A stretch of DNA of 7,614 nt from Desulfovibrio sp. (GTDB lineage: Bacteria > Desulfobacterota > Desulfovibrionia > Desulfovibrionales > Desulfovibrionaceae): contig JAAUYW010000096.1 of assembly GCA_014804915.1 (NCBI GenBank), positions 1 to 7,614 on the forward strand. The letters are read 5' to 3'. Shown here piece after piece: positions 1 through 6,678 of this stretch. A model generated the notes under the pieces. That model saw only the letters and a list, made by a program, of their open reading frames with translations. It had not been told where the DNA came from and ran no database searches. How positions within the stretch are numbered: position 1 is the stretch's first letter; every line of letters starts with the position of its first letter. A program made the position numbers and the translations under genes.

Positions 1-159
1 AATTATCTAATGCTCTATTAACCGAATTACCTAATGTTCAAATACTATAATGTTTTAATGCTCAAAGACTCTAATATCCGATTAATCTAATATTCTAATG
101 CTCCAATGACCAAATAACCGAGTAACCAATCAACCAAGTAACTAAGTAACCCAATAACT
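1..159. repeat. Degenerate 8-base tandem array abutting the relaxase start codon
   Basis: The whole stretch divides into one partial unit (1-7) and 19 full octamers (8-159) without a single insertion or deletion. Phased this way, position 2 is A in all 20 units, position 4 is T in 18 of 20, position 7 is a pyrimidine in all 20 and position 8 is C in 16. The consensus is roughly N-A-A-T-R-M-Y-C. Units on the left resemble TAATGCTC (exact at 8-15, 56-63 and 96-103). Units from 112 on resemble AAGTAACC. The last unit ends at 159 and the relaxase ATG is at 160. All three plus-strand frames contain stop codons, so it is not coding throughout, although an upstream gene could end inside it in the frame that stays open to the TAA at 48-50. 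No Shine-Dalgarno site is visible. The role is unknown. It could bind a relaxosome or replication protein, act as a leader, or be a slippage-prone repeat. It probably extends left of the window. Confidence 0.9.
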
Positions 160-1170
160 ATGATTGCAAAGATAACAACCCGAACCGATTTCTCCGGCAT
201 TGTCAACTATGCAAATAACGTCAAGGAAAAGTCGGCGCGAATAATCGGCAACAATGGAGTGCTGCTAATCGACAACTCCACAATCTCAGACAGTTTTCAG
301 GCTCAGCTCCATATTCCGGATGCCAACGGCAAGCTGCATCATCTGAACAAACCGGTGAAACATGTCTCAATAGCGTTCTCTCCGGAAGATACACACCGCT
401 TTCCCGACAGCGAAGAAGGCGACCGCTTTATGGCACAGCTTGCCGAGGAATGGATGAAGGAAATGGGCATTGACCCCGAGAACACGCAATATGTGATCGC
501 CCGGCACTTTGACAAGCAGCATCCGCATTGCCATCTCGTTTTCAATCGCATTGCCAATGACGGTACTGTCGTCTCCGACAGCAACGAGCGCAGACGCAAC
601 GAGGCTGCTTGCCGCAGGATAAAGCAACGTCACGGGCTGACCTTCGGCAATAGCCAGTCCCGGAAAATCAACCCAGACCGTCTGCGGAAGTATGATGCAG
701 AAAAACTGCTTATCCGACAAACTGTGCTCAATCGTCTATCGCAGTCTAACGACTGGAATACCTTTGCACAGCTGCTTGCGCAGGACAGCATAACCCTCTC
801 CTTCTGCACAGACAGCAAGACAGGACGCATCCGGGGCGTGGCTTACGAACACAATGGTTTCCGCATATCCGGCTCAAAACTCGGTCTGCACGGACGTTTC
901 ACCTACGGCAATCTATGTCAACAGTTAGGCAACATGGACCACAACCGTTCTATCGTTTCCCAGTCGGGAGTTGTCAAGCAGCGCAACATCATCTTTATCC
1001 CTGTAGTCCGGTATATCGAGATCATGACAAATCTTGTGGCCTCATCACAGAAAGCTGCAAACGGACGTGGCGATAACCGTGAGTATGAGGTTGGACGGCG
1101 TGGCCGCCGTTGGGAGCGCATCGACGATCACATTGAGGAAGAAACCACATCTTACAAATTCAAAATGTAA
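160..1170 (+). CDS. MobA/VirD2-family relaxase (mobilization nuclease), Bacteroides type
   Basis: Relaxases nick the transfer origin on one strand, stay covalently bound through a tyrosine, and lead the strand into a recipient through a type IV secretion channel. The 336-residue product has the expected order: a candidate nucleophile Tyr17 in a Gly-x-x-x-Tyr context, a second conserved stretch near residues 67-75 (HVSIAFSPED), and the metal-binding motif H116-F-D118-K-Q-H121-P-H123-C-H125 followed by LVFNRI. A C-terminal region near 190-266 contains the Gly-Ser-x-x-Gly...Phe-x-Tyr pattern usual in Bacteroides relaxases. No helicase or primase domain is present, so this fits a small relaxase of a mobilizable element or ICE. 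The start at 160 directly follows the octamer array and matches the N-terminal pattern of the family. The next gene starts 5 bases after the stop, so they are probably co-transcribed. The reading frame appears intact. A transfer origin was not identified. Confidence 0.93.
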   Translation: MIAKITTRTDFSGIVNYANNVKEKSARIIGNNGVLLIDNSTISDSFQAQLHIPDANGKLHHLNKPVKHVSIAFSPEDTHRFPDSEEGDRFMAQLAEEWMKEMGIDPENTQYVIARHFDKQHPHCHLVFNRIANDGTVVSDSNERRRNEAACRRIKQRHGLTFGNSQSRKINPDRLRKYDAEKLLIRQTVLNRLSQSNDWNTFAQLLAQDSITLSFCTDSKTGRIRGVAYEHNGFRISGSKLGLHGRFTYGNLCQQLGNMDHNRSIVSQSGVVKQRNIIFIPVVRYIEIMTNLVASSQKAANGRGDNREYEVGRRGRRWERIDDHIEEETTSYKFKM

Positions 1171-1175
1171 ACCCT

Positions 1176-1748
1176 ATGGCATCGAAAACCGAATACTACG
1201 ACAGAATTATATCATCCCTTCAGTCAAACATAACATCACAGAAATCGGAAATCTCCGACCTTAAATCAACTGTCGCCAGACAGCAGAAAGAAATCGAGGC
1301 TCTTAAAGCCTCGCAAGGCGTTCCTCAAAAATCCTCGGACCCACGGCAGAAATGGATTACTACAGAAAATCTACTGTTGGCAGTCAAGCGCGTATGTGAC
1401 GATGTAATCCTAAATCATTACGAACAGCTACCGACAATGTTTGCCGCCAGACAGGAATTCGAGAACTTCCGCAAATCCATTGAGCAGAAGTTTCTCTCTG
1501 TCGGCACTTTCAATGACAACAAGAAGTCTCTTGGAACACGCCTGAAATTCATTGAAGAAAAGCTTGGCAAAGGTTTCTGTCTCTTGGCAATCAACTTCTA
1601 CGATCAGAAACGAGACAAAGGCTATAGGAGTATTCTTAATGTTCTCAAAAATCTTAAGGATATTGAGTTTGAAGGTTTCCTGCCATTTTTAGCCTTTCTT
1701 TTAGTAGCTATGTTTGCCGTCTACTTTATAAGCAGCATAACCGATTGA
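1176..1748 (+). CDS. Coiled-coil, tail-anchored protein of the mobilization module
   Basis: This 190-residue protein has a probable coiled coil near residues 5-46 (heptad-like spacing of Ile, Leu and Val, many Lys, Glu and Gln). A soluble helical middle of about 120 residues follows. A single hydrophobic segment of about 20 residues near 167-187 ends only a few residues before the C-terminus, which is a tail-anchor layout. No catalytic motif is visible. It lies 5 bases downstream of the relaxase in the same orientation with similar base composition, so it is likely co-expressed. An auxiliary role is plausible, for example holding the relaxosome at the membrane near the coupling protein, but this rests on position and topology only. 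I do not recognise a named family. The start at 1176 is the first ATG after the relaxase stop, and no good Shine-Dalgarno site precedes it. Confidence 0.78.
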   Translation: MASKTEYYDRIISSLQSNITSQKSEISDLKSTVARQQKEIEALKASQGVPQKSSDPRQKWITTENLLLAVKRVCDDVILNHYEQLPTMFAARQEFENFRKSIEQKFLSVGTFNDNKKSLGTRLKFIEEKLGKGFCLLAINFYDQKRDKGYRSILNVLKNLKDIEFEGFLPFLAFLLVAMFAVYFISSITD

Positions 1749-2152
1749 ATAGGACGATCTGTATATTATCTAATCCTCACCATCCAAAGATAATACTCTC
1801 ACATCAGGCTAATAGCAACAAACCACACATAAACACCCAACATCCCTTTAGTCAGCACTCTGCACGCAAAATTTCCGACTGATTTATAGCTGTAATCTCA
1901 GGAAAATTTACTAATTTTGCATTTAAGTAACGCCTTTCTGAAAATGACCAGTCAGTAAACAAAAAAAGACATACGGCGAGAGCCGAAAACTTTGGGAACA
2001 TCCTTGTAGTCGTTACAGGCTTTGGTCGGCCTTCAGATGCTACAGGGGTGTTTCCTATTTTTATTATGACGCAAACTACAAGATATACAAGGAAAACTCG
2101 AATAAATAAGAACGATAGCAATATGGGGTCCGTTCCTATGTAGCTTAACTAT

Positions 2153-2167
2153 ATGGATTATATCCAT
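2153..2167. promoter_or_regulatory. Perfect 15-base palindrome upstream of the sigma gene (operator candidate)
   Basis: ATGGAT, a 3-base TAT centre and ATCCAT form a perfect inverted repeat 113 bases before the sigma-factor start. It sits just upstream of the possible -33 element at 2176-2179. The arms are only 6 bases, so chance is a real possibility. Confidence 0.25.
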
Positions 2168-2175
2168 GAAAAAAC

Positions 2176-2209
2176 TTTGCAACTCTATAAATGGCTTGGG
2201 CTAAACTTA
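2176..2209 (+). promoter_or_regulatory. Weak candidate Bacteroides-type promoter for the sigma-led operon
   Basis: Bacteroides housekeeping promoters follow TTTG, about 19-21 bases, then TAnnTTTG. Here TTTG at 2176-2179 is followed after 22 bases by TAAACTTA at 2202-2209, which keeps four of the six specified bases. An alternative -7 box, TATATTTA at 2264-2271, matches better but has no TTTG at a suitable distance and would leave almost no leader. Neither is convincing, and an ECF-type promoter read by the operon's own sigma factor would not match this consensus. Confidence 0.18.
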
Positions 2210-2279
2210 GATACTTTAATAATGGATTAAGGATGTTTAAAATTCAGTTTTAAATTATTTCTGTATATTTAAGATTATT

Positions 2280-2834
2280 ATGTATATCGATAAAGAAGCT
2301 GAATTGTCAGACAAAGAGATTGTTAAGGGCATTCTCAAACATGACCCACAAGTGATAGAATATTTCTTCTTTACGAAATGTTCTAAACTGTTTGTGTATC
2401 TCGTAAACTCAATTTTCAATAATAGAGTAGAAAAGGAAGAATTGATCAATGAGTTATTTTTGTATATTGCTGATTCTGAGTGGAAGAAGTTACGAGAGTT
2501 TAACTTTCAAAGTTCATTGTTGACTTGGATAACAGTTGTAGCTACACGATTCTTTCTAAAAAAACGAGATCAACTGATAGAAAATGAGTCTTCGGAGGCT
2601 CTATTAAGAGAGGATGTGGAACTTTCACAGAGTTTGACCTCAGTTGATTCTATCAACATAAGAATGGCTATTGACATTATGCCCAACGAAAGATATAAAT
2701 ATGTGATACAGTTGTTGGATTTGCAAGATCTCCCACATGAAGATGTTGCAAAGGAGTTGAACGTGTCGGTAGCAAATCTATATAATATTCATCGTAGAGC
2801 ATTGGCTCAGTTGAAATGTGTATTATTAACATGA
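2280..2834 (+). CDS. Sigma-70 family (ECF-like) RNA polymerase sigma factor
   Basis: The 184-residue product has the size and two-domain layout of group 4 (ECF) sigma factors, which direct RNA polymerase to a small set of promoters. Residues about 10-97 match region 2. They open with a Ser-Asp-x-Glu-Ile-Val-x-x-Ile-Leu helix, and later contain an acidic EELINELFLYI segment and an aromatic SLLTWITVVATRFF segment, the usual pattern for core binding and -10 recognition. After a linker, residues about 129-180 match region 4. It ends in a helix-turn-helix (LPHEDVAKELNVSVANLYNIHRRA) for -35 recognition. The start ATG at 2280 lacks a Shine-Dalgarno site, which is normal in Bacteroidetes. The next gene begins 13 bases after the stop. 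By position it heads the operon and probably controls it, perhaps autoregulating. Sampled G+C is about one third, clearly below the relaxase gene. Confidence 0.85.
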   Translation: MYIDKEAELSDKEIVKGILKHDPQVIEYFFFTKCSKLFVYLVNSIFNNRVEKEELINELFLYIADSEWKKLREFNFQSSLLTWITVVATRFFLKKRDQLIENESSEALLREDVELSQSLTSVDSINIRMAIDIMPNERYKYVIQLLDLQDLPHEDVAKELNVSVANLYNIHRRALAQLKCVLLT

Positions 2835-2847
2835 TAACGTAAGGGGT

Positions 2848-3114
2848 ATGAAAAATTTAGTTAGTGAAAATATTATTGCCAGTCTTATTGATGGTACACT
2901 TACGCAATTGGAAAGATTGGTATGCAGTGATCTTGCAGTTGATTCATTTAATGATGAAGTTATTGAAATTTCAAAGGATGCAAAGAATATGAGACATCAT
3001 ATAGAAAAATTTAATCCTTTGAGGTTTTCAGAATGTGAACGATATTTGAATGAGATTAAGAGGCATGAATTGCCGAATAATCTTGGAGAAATTAAATCTA
3101 AGAATCTATTTTGA
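2848..3114 (+). CDS. Small protein resembling an anti-sigma N-terminal domain without zinc ligands
   Basis: This 88-residue protein follows the sigma gene by 13 bases, where anti-sigma genes are usually found. Its start (residues 1-25) reads as SENIIASLIDGTLTQLERL, close in pattern to the Ile-x-x-(Leu/Ile)-Asp-Gly-x-Leu-x-x-x-Glu-Arg helix of anti-sigma domains of the zf-HC2/ASD type. The His-x3-Cys-x2-Cys zinc ligands are absent: the only cysteines are single residues, at about 26 and 55. There is no membrane segment, so if it is an anti-sigma factor it is cytoplasmic and small. The C-terminal half is charged and helical. AAGGGG lies one base before the ATG, too close for a normal ribosome site. 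The stop codon abuts the next ATG. The assignment rests on pattern and position and is tentative. Confidence 0.55.
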   Translation: MKNLVSENIIASLIDGTLTQLERLVCSDLAVDSFNDEVIEISKDAKNMRHHIEKFNPLRFSECERYLNEIKRHELPNNLGEIKSKNLF

Positions 3115-4386
3115 ATGCAAAAACTACTTACTTCAAATATTATTCCGTCAAATCATCCGATAAAAGATTTGCCTGAGAAATTTAAGATACTCTATCTGAA
3201 AGGTCTCGGTGAGGCTCTTTGCCTAATTGAACCCAACAGCCAAATGGGACAGAAGGCAAAGTTTTGCTACGACGTTCTTTGCGAATCCTTCTTAGGGAAC
3301 ACATTAGAAGGTGGTTGGGAAGTAACCAAAGATTTGCGTCACATTAAGAAGGCTCAAAACCTTTGCCGGTCTGGCTTAAAATTCTTTAGAATGTCTGACT
3401 GCTTCTGGTGGGATGTGTACCGTATAGCGTCTCAGTCAGGACTTCCTATAAACTACTCAAACTATGATAATTCTCTTAAGAAAACAGTTGGGATATTCAC
3501 GAAGAAATTCAAAGAATCTGCAAAAAAGCATTTCTTGAATGGAGACAATGGATCTGCTCTTCCAGATATACTTGTAACTCAATCCCGAGACGAATTTACG
3601 TTTCGCCAACTTCCTCTTAAAAGAGTTTTGATTGTTGGCACAATGAGTGCTGGTAAATCAACGCTTGTGAATGCTCTGATAGGTCAAAATGTTGCTAAGG
3701 TAAAAACAACAGTTTGTACCAAAGCAATATCATACCTCTACAATAACCCTTTTATTGATTCGGTGATATATTCAGATGGAACTGCGTATAATCATAATAG
3801 TGGCATAGAAAACTCTTTTGATGATATACCTAATAAATCAATTAGATTCAAAGGAAGTATCGAGAAACAGCCTCTCTTGATAATTGATACTCCCGGAGTT
3901 GACTATGCTTATGACGAATCTCATCGTAAGATAACCTATGATACAATTAAACGAGGAGATTATGATTTGCTTTTGTGTGTCAATAACGGACCATATATCG
4001 AGCGAAATGGTGAAAATGAGCTGATAGACTTTGTCCTGAAGCAAAAAAATAAAAAAATCGTATTTATTTTTAACCAGCTTGATAGATTTGACCCAGCCGA
4101 TGACTCTATAGAAGAAAGCTTGAAGCAATTCAAGGCACTTCTTAAGAGTAAGAAGTGTGATGCAAGAATAGTACCTTTCTCAGGTAAAGCCGCTTATCTA
4201 CTTAAAAAAGAGCTTGATGGAAATCTTTCAAGGTTTGATTCGATTGAACTTGCAGCCTTAAAGGAAAAGATGTCGTCGTTGTTTTATGACTTAGGTATGT
4301 ATGGCACTGGCGTATGCTCCGGAGAGGGAGACTACTTTGCTCGTTGCGGATTAACTAATTTAGAAACCATCATTGTAAACCAATGA
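3115..4386 (+). CDS. Dynamin-like GTPase, short partner of the pair
   Basis: The 423-residue protein has a helical N-terminal region of about 165 residues without a recognised fold, then a GTPase domain of the dynamin type. G1 is G175-T-M-S-A-G180-K181-S182. The G2 threonine lies within the KTTVCTKA stretch. G3 is D258-T-P-G261. G4 is N320-Q-L-D323, with Gln in place of the usual Lys. A G5-like P-F-S356-G-K-A follows. Only about 60 residues remain after G5, so the long helical stalk and effector region of full dynamins is missing. It may work only with the next protein, as tandem bacterial dynamins do. Its ATG touches the preceding TGA, and its own TGA overlaps the next ATG as ATGA, so translational coupling is likely. 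Proposed role: GTP-driven membrane association or remodelling together with the downstream dynamin. Function inferred, fold well supported. Confidence 0.85.
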   Translation: MQKLLTSNIIPSNHPIKDLPEKFKILYLKGLGEALCLIEPNSQMGQKAKFCYDVLCESFLGNTLEGGWEVTKDLRHIKKAQNLCRSGLKFFRMSDCFWWDVYRIASQSGLPINYSNYDNSLKKTVGIFTKKFKESAKKHFLNGDNGSALPDILVTQSRDEFTFRQLPLKRVLIVGTMSAGKSTLVNALIGQNVAKVKTTVCTKAISYLYNNPFIDSVIYSDGTAYNHNSGIENSFDDIPNKSIRFKGSIEKQPLLIIDTPGVDYAYDESHRKITYDTIKRGDYDLLLCVNNGPYIERNGENELIDFVLKQKNKKIVFIFNQLDRFDPADDSIEESLKQFKALLKSKKCDARIVPFSGKAAYLLKKELDGNLSRFDSIELAALKEKMSSLFYDLGMYGTGVCSGEGDYFARCGLTNLETIIVNQ

Positions 4387-6668
4387 AAATAATACATATA
4401 AAATACAACCCCTACCATATTCAGACGGAGATTCTGATTGATGGTAAAGCTCCGAAGGACAATAGTAAGTTGCATTTCGGAAAATTGCGCATACAGGAGT
4501 GGGCGGAAGAGCTTCCTGAAATACTTGTTAAGGAATGTAGTGACCGCGAGTTCACTATCCACTTCGTAGGTACTCTCACTGATTTTAACGACTTAAAGGA
4601 AGCATTTAATAGTAAATCAGATATTATATCTGTTTCAAAATGGAGCCGAGATGAGAGTATTCCTGATGTGTCGTCGGTAGAAGATGAGGTCGATAATATA
4701 TTTGTAGAAATCCAAAAGGGACCGGTCAAGAGTCTCAAGGATACTGATATTGTAGAAGCGTTTAAGAAGGCTAAGAATCAGGAGTTTGAAATCAATGTCG
4801 TTGCGACAATGAGTTCTGGTAAGTCAACGTTAATTAACGCACTGCTTGGTAAAAAACTTATGCCTGTCGCAAATACGGCTACAACAGCTACGATTGTGCG
4901 AATCATAGATACTGACCAAGATAGCTTTAACGCAGTCGCATACGATGCCAACGGAAACGTACTCTATAAAGAGAATAATATTGAGTATGCGCAAATGAAG
5001 GTATGGAATGCTGACAAAACTATTTCTGCAATTGATATTTATGGACGCATTCCGTGCGTAGATTCGGTTGGAATGAAATTGATATTGGTTGATACTCCGG
5101 GACCCAATAATTCACGCGATAAAGATCATGAGAGAATGACGTATCAGATGCTTAATGATTCTGATAAATCCCTCGTATTGTTTGTTATGAATGGCACTAA
5201 CTTAAGTGTTAATGATGAAGCCGCCTTTATGGACTATGTATGCAATTGTATGAAAGAAGGAGGTAAACAATCACGAGAACGTTATATCTTCGCCATCAAC
5301 AAAATGGATGCTTTTAATCCGGAGGACGATGATATTCCAGGAGCATTACGTCAGGCAAAAGAAGTTCTCGAAGAACGAGGTATTATGTTTCCTAACATCT
5401 ACCCCATATCGGCTCAAGTTGCGCTCGAATGTCGAACAAATCCTGTAAGACATAGTACTCTTGATTCTTTTCAAGATGCCTTGAAGTATTTTGACGAGAT
5501 GAAGTTCGACTCGTATTACGAGTTTAATAACCTTCCTCATTCATCAAAAAAGGAAATTGAACGTCTGTTAAAAGAGGCTACTGAAGAAGAGAAGGCAGAA
5601 ATTCACAGTGGTATTGTGTCTGTGGAAGAAGCCGTAGCTCTTTACGTTAACAAATATGCTCGTGCGCTAAAGGTAAAAGATCTTGTAGAGTCTTTTAATA
5701 ATCGATTAAAGGAACTGGCTGCAATAGAGTCCTTAAAAGAAGATATTCGCTGTAGTGAGGAACGCAAGGTAAAACTCAATCAGGACATTGAGCGTATTAG
5801 GAAAATCATAAGTTCCGGAGATGCTGCCAAGGTATTGTCATCACTTATCGATAAGAAGGATTTTACTAAAAATGTGTCCGGTGAAATTAACCCATTCATA
5901 AATGAACTCGGTAAGAGAATTGATAAAATTATATTCTCACACACGAAGTCTTCGAAAGTACCGAAATCGGAAGCATTACGTCAGGTTAGAGAAATCCAGA
6001 AGGAATCTTCTATAATTCTAACTCAACTTGATGCTCGTATAGATGATGTACTCACCAAGGCGTTTGAGACTCTGTATTCCGACATTCTTGATATGTACAA
6101 GGAACACCTCAAAACCATTGGTTTGGCCATAAAGGATGTCGACCTCAATCTGTCTCCGTTGGATTTTGTCTCCGAAGATATTGCAAATATCGACTCTCTT
6201 ATAAAAAAGAGTACTCAGACTATTGATGAGGGACACTATGTGACCAAGACTAAGCGTGAATCCCGTAAGGTCAAGAAAACTAACTGGTTTTGGACTCCAT
6301 GGAACTGGGGCTCTGAAAGATATGATACGGAATATTACGACCGTCAATATCAGGAATGGGTTGCAAAGAACGTAGAATATGTTAATATGTCAGCGGTTGC
6401 GACTCAGTATCTTCAGCCTATACAGGTTCAGTTAGTAGAAGCAAAGAAGGCGGCAGAGGCCCATGCACATAAGGAAGGTCTCCGTATAAAAGATGTTCTT
6501 AAGAAGGCACTTGGTCAGATTGATGGTATCCTTGATGCTAAATTGACCGAGCTTCAGAAAAGTACAGATGCTGCCGCACAGACCGAACAGGAAATTAAAC
6601 GACAGCACGAAGAATTGAAGTGGATGGAGGGCATTATCGCCAAAGTTAACAATCTTATTAATTTCTAA
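4383..6668 (+). CDS. Dynamin-like GTPase, full-length partner of the pair
   Basis: The 761-residue protein begins with a small alpha/beta domain (about 1-85: IKYNPY...ILIDGK, later LRIQEWAEELPEIL and IHFVGTLTDFNDL) that I recall at the front of dynamin family proteins in gut bacteria. The GTPase domain has G1 A141-T-M-S-S-G146-K147-S148 (first Gly replaced by Ala), a Thr-rich G2 near NTATTAT, G3 D237-T-P-G240, G4 N306-K-M-D309 and G5 S343-A-Q. A long helical part follows, with a coiled coil near 450-490, then basic residues leading into W635-F-W-T-P-W-N-W-G643, and a final coiled coil to the end. The Trp-rich stretch lies where dynamins carry a membrane-binding tip. The family hydrolyses GTP to bend, fuse or guard membranes. 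It overlaps the shorter GTPase by 4 bases, pointing to a heteromeric pair. The frame is intact. Confidence 0.9.
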   Translation: MKIIHIKYNPYHIQTEILIDGKAPKDNSKLHFGKLRIQEWAEELPEILVKECSDREFTIHFVGTLTDFNDLKEAFNSKSDIISVSKWSRDESIPDVSSVEDEVDNIFVEIQKGPVKSLKDTDIVEAFKKAKNQEFEINVVATMSSGKSTLINALLGKKLMPVANTATTATIVRIIDTDQDSFNAVAYDANGNVLYKENNIEYAQMKVWNADKTISAIDIYGRIPCVDSVGMKLILVDTPGPNNSRDKDHERMTYQMLNDSDKSLVLFVMNGTNLSVNDEAAFMDYVCNCMKEGGKQSRERYIFAINKMDAFNPEDDDIPGALRQAKEVLEERGIMFPNIYPISAQVALECRTNPVRHSTLDSFQDALKYFDEMKFDSYYEFNNLPHSSKKEIERLLKEATEEEKAEIHSGIVSVEEAVALYVNKYARALKVKDLVESFNNRLKELAAIESLKEDIRCSEERKVKLNQDIERIRKIISSGDAAKVLSSLIDKKDFTKNVSGEINPFINELGKRIDKIIFSHTKSSKVPKSEALRQVREIQKESSIILTQLDARIDDVLTKAFETLYSDILDMYKEHLKTIGLAIKDVDLNLSPLDFVSEDIANIDSLIKKSTQTIDEGHYVTKTKRESRKVKKTNWFWTPWNWGSERYDTEYYDRQYQEWVAKNVEYVNMSAVATQYLQPIQVQLVEAKKAAEAHAHKEGLRIKDVLKKALGQIDGILDAKLTELQKSTDAAAQTEQEIKRQHEELKWMEGIIAKVNNLINF

Positions 6669-6677
6669 ATTAGAAAT
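6661..6677. promoter_or_regulatory. Perfect 17-base AT-rich palindrome across the stop codon of the long dynamin gene
   Basis: ATTTCTAA, a single central A and TTAGAAAT form a perfect inverted repeat that includes the TAA stop at 6666-6668 and ends two bases before the next ATG at 6679. As DNA it could be an operator or an internal control point. As RNA it would be a weak AU hairpin close to the next start. It lacks the GC stem and T-run of an intrinsic terminator. AT-richness makes a chance origin possible. Confidence 0.3.
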
Positions 6678-6678
6678 A

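Larger units (their letters stand above)
1749..2279. other. 531-base intergenic region between mobilization module and sigma-led operon
   Basis: No plus-strand gene is supported here. Visible structures are: a CGGC-GAGA-GCCG mini-hairpin with a GNRA-type loop at 1974-1985, just after a run of seven A; a nested pairing at 2006-2043 (GTAG with CTAC outside, AGGC at 2017-2020 with GCCT at 2029-2032 inside, separated by two 7-base internal loops); and a 15-base palindrome at 2153-2167. A minus-strand frame at 2121-1852 could encode 89 residues, but it needs a TTG start and its hydrophobic N-terminal part has no recognisable domain. The region may hold the operon promoter and a long leader, a small RNA, a gene remnant or a transfer origin. 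The sequence alone does not decide between these. Confidence 0.6.

Noticed and set aside
1..159. CRISPR array or classical plasmid iterons
   Set aside because: Units are 8 bases with no spacers, far too short for CRISPR repeats and shorter than usual iterons of about 17-22 bases. No replication initiator gene is seen.
1034..1264. Plus-strand frame of 76 codons spanning the end of the relaxase gene and the start of the next
   Set aside because: It overlaps both well-supported genes out of frame and has no domain pattern.
1912..1919. TAATTTTG, a perfect match to the Bacteroides -7 box
   Set aside because: No TTTG element is found 19-21 bases upstream, so it is unlikely to be a standard promoter.
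1963..1985. Possible minus-strand intrinsic terminator (CGGC/GCCG hairpin, then T run)
   Set aside because: The stem is only 4 base pairs and six bases separate it from the T run, with no minus-strand gene to terminate.
1852..2121. Minus-strand frame of 89 codons with a hydrophobic N-terminal stretch
   Set aside because: It needs a TTG start, has no recognised domain and no supporting promoter. It is kept only as a possible content of the intergenic region.
5509..5523. Perfect 15-base palindrome with 7-base arms inside the long dynamin gene
   Set aside because: It lies within conserved coding sequence, and arms of this length are expected about once by chance in a window this size.
5343..5985. 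The 13-mer GCATTACGTCAGG at 5343-5355 and again at 5973-5985
   Set aside because: Both copies encode Ala-Leu-Arg-Gln in helical regions of the same protein. This is explained by shared residues and codon use, not by a mobile repeat.
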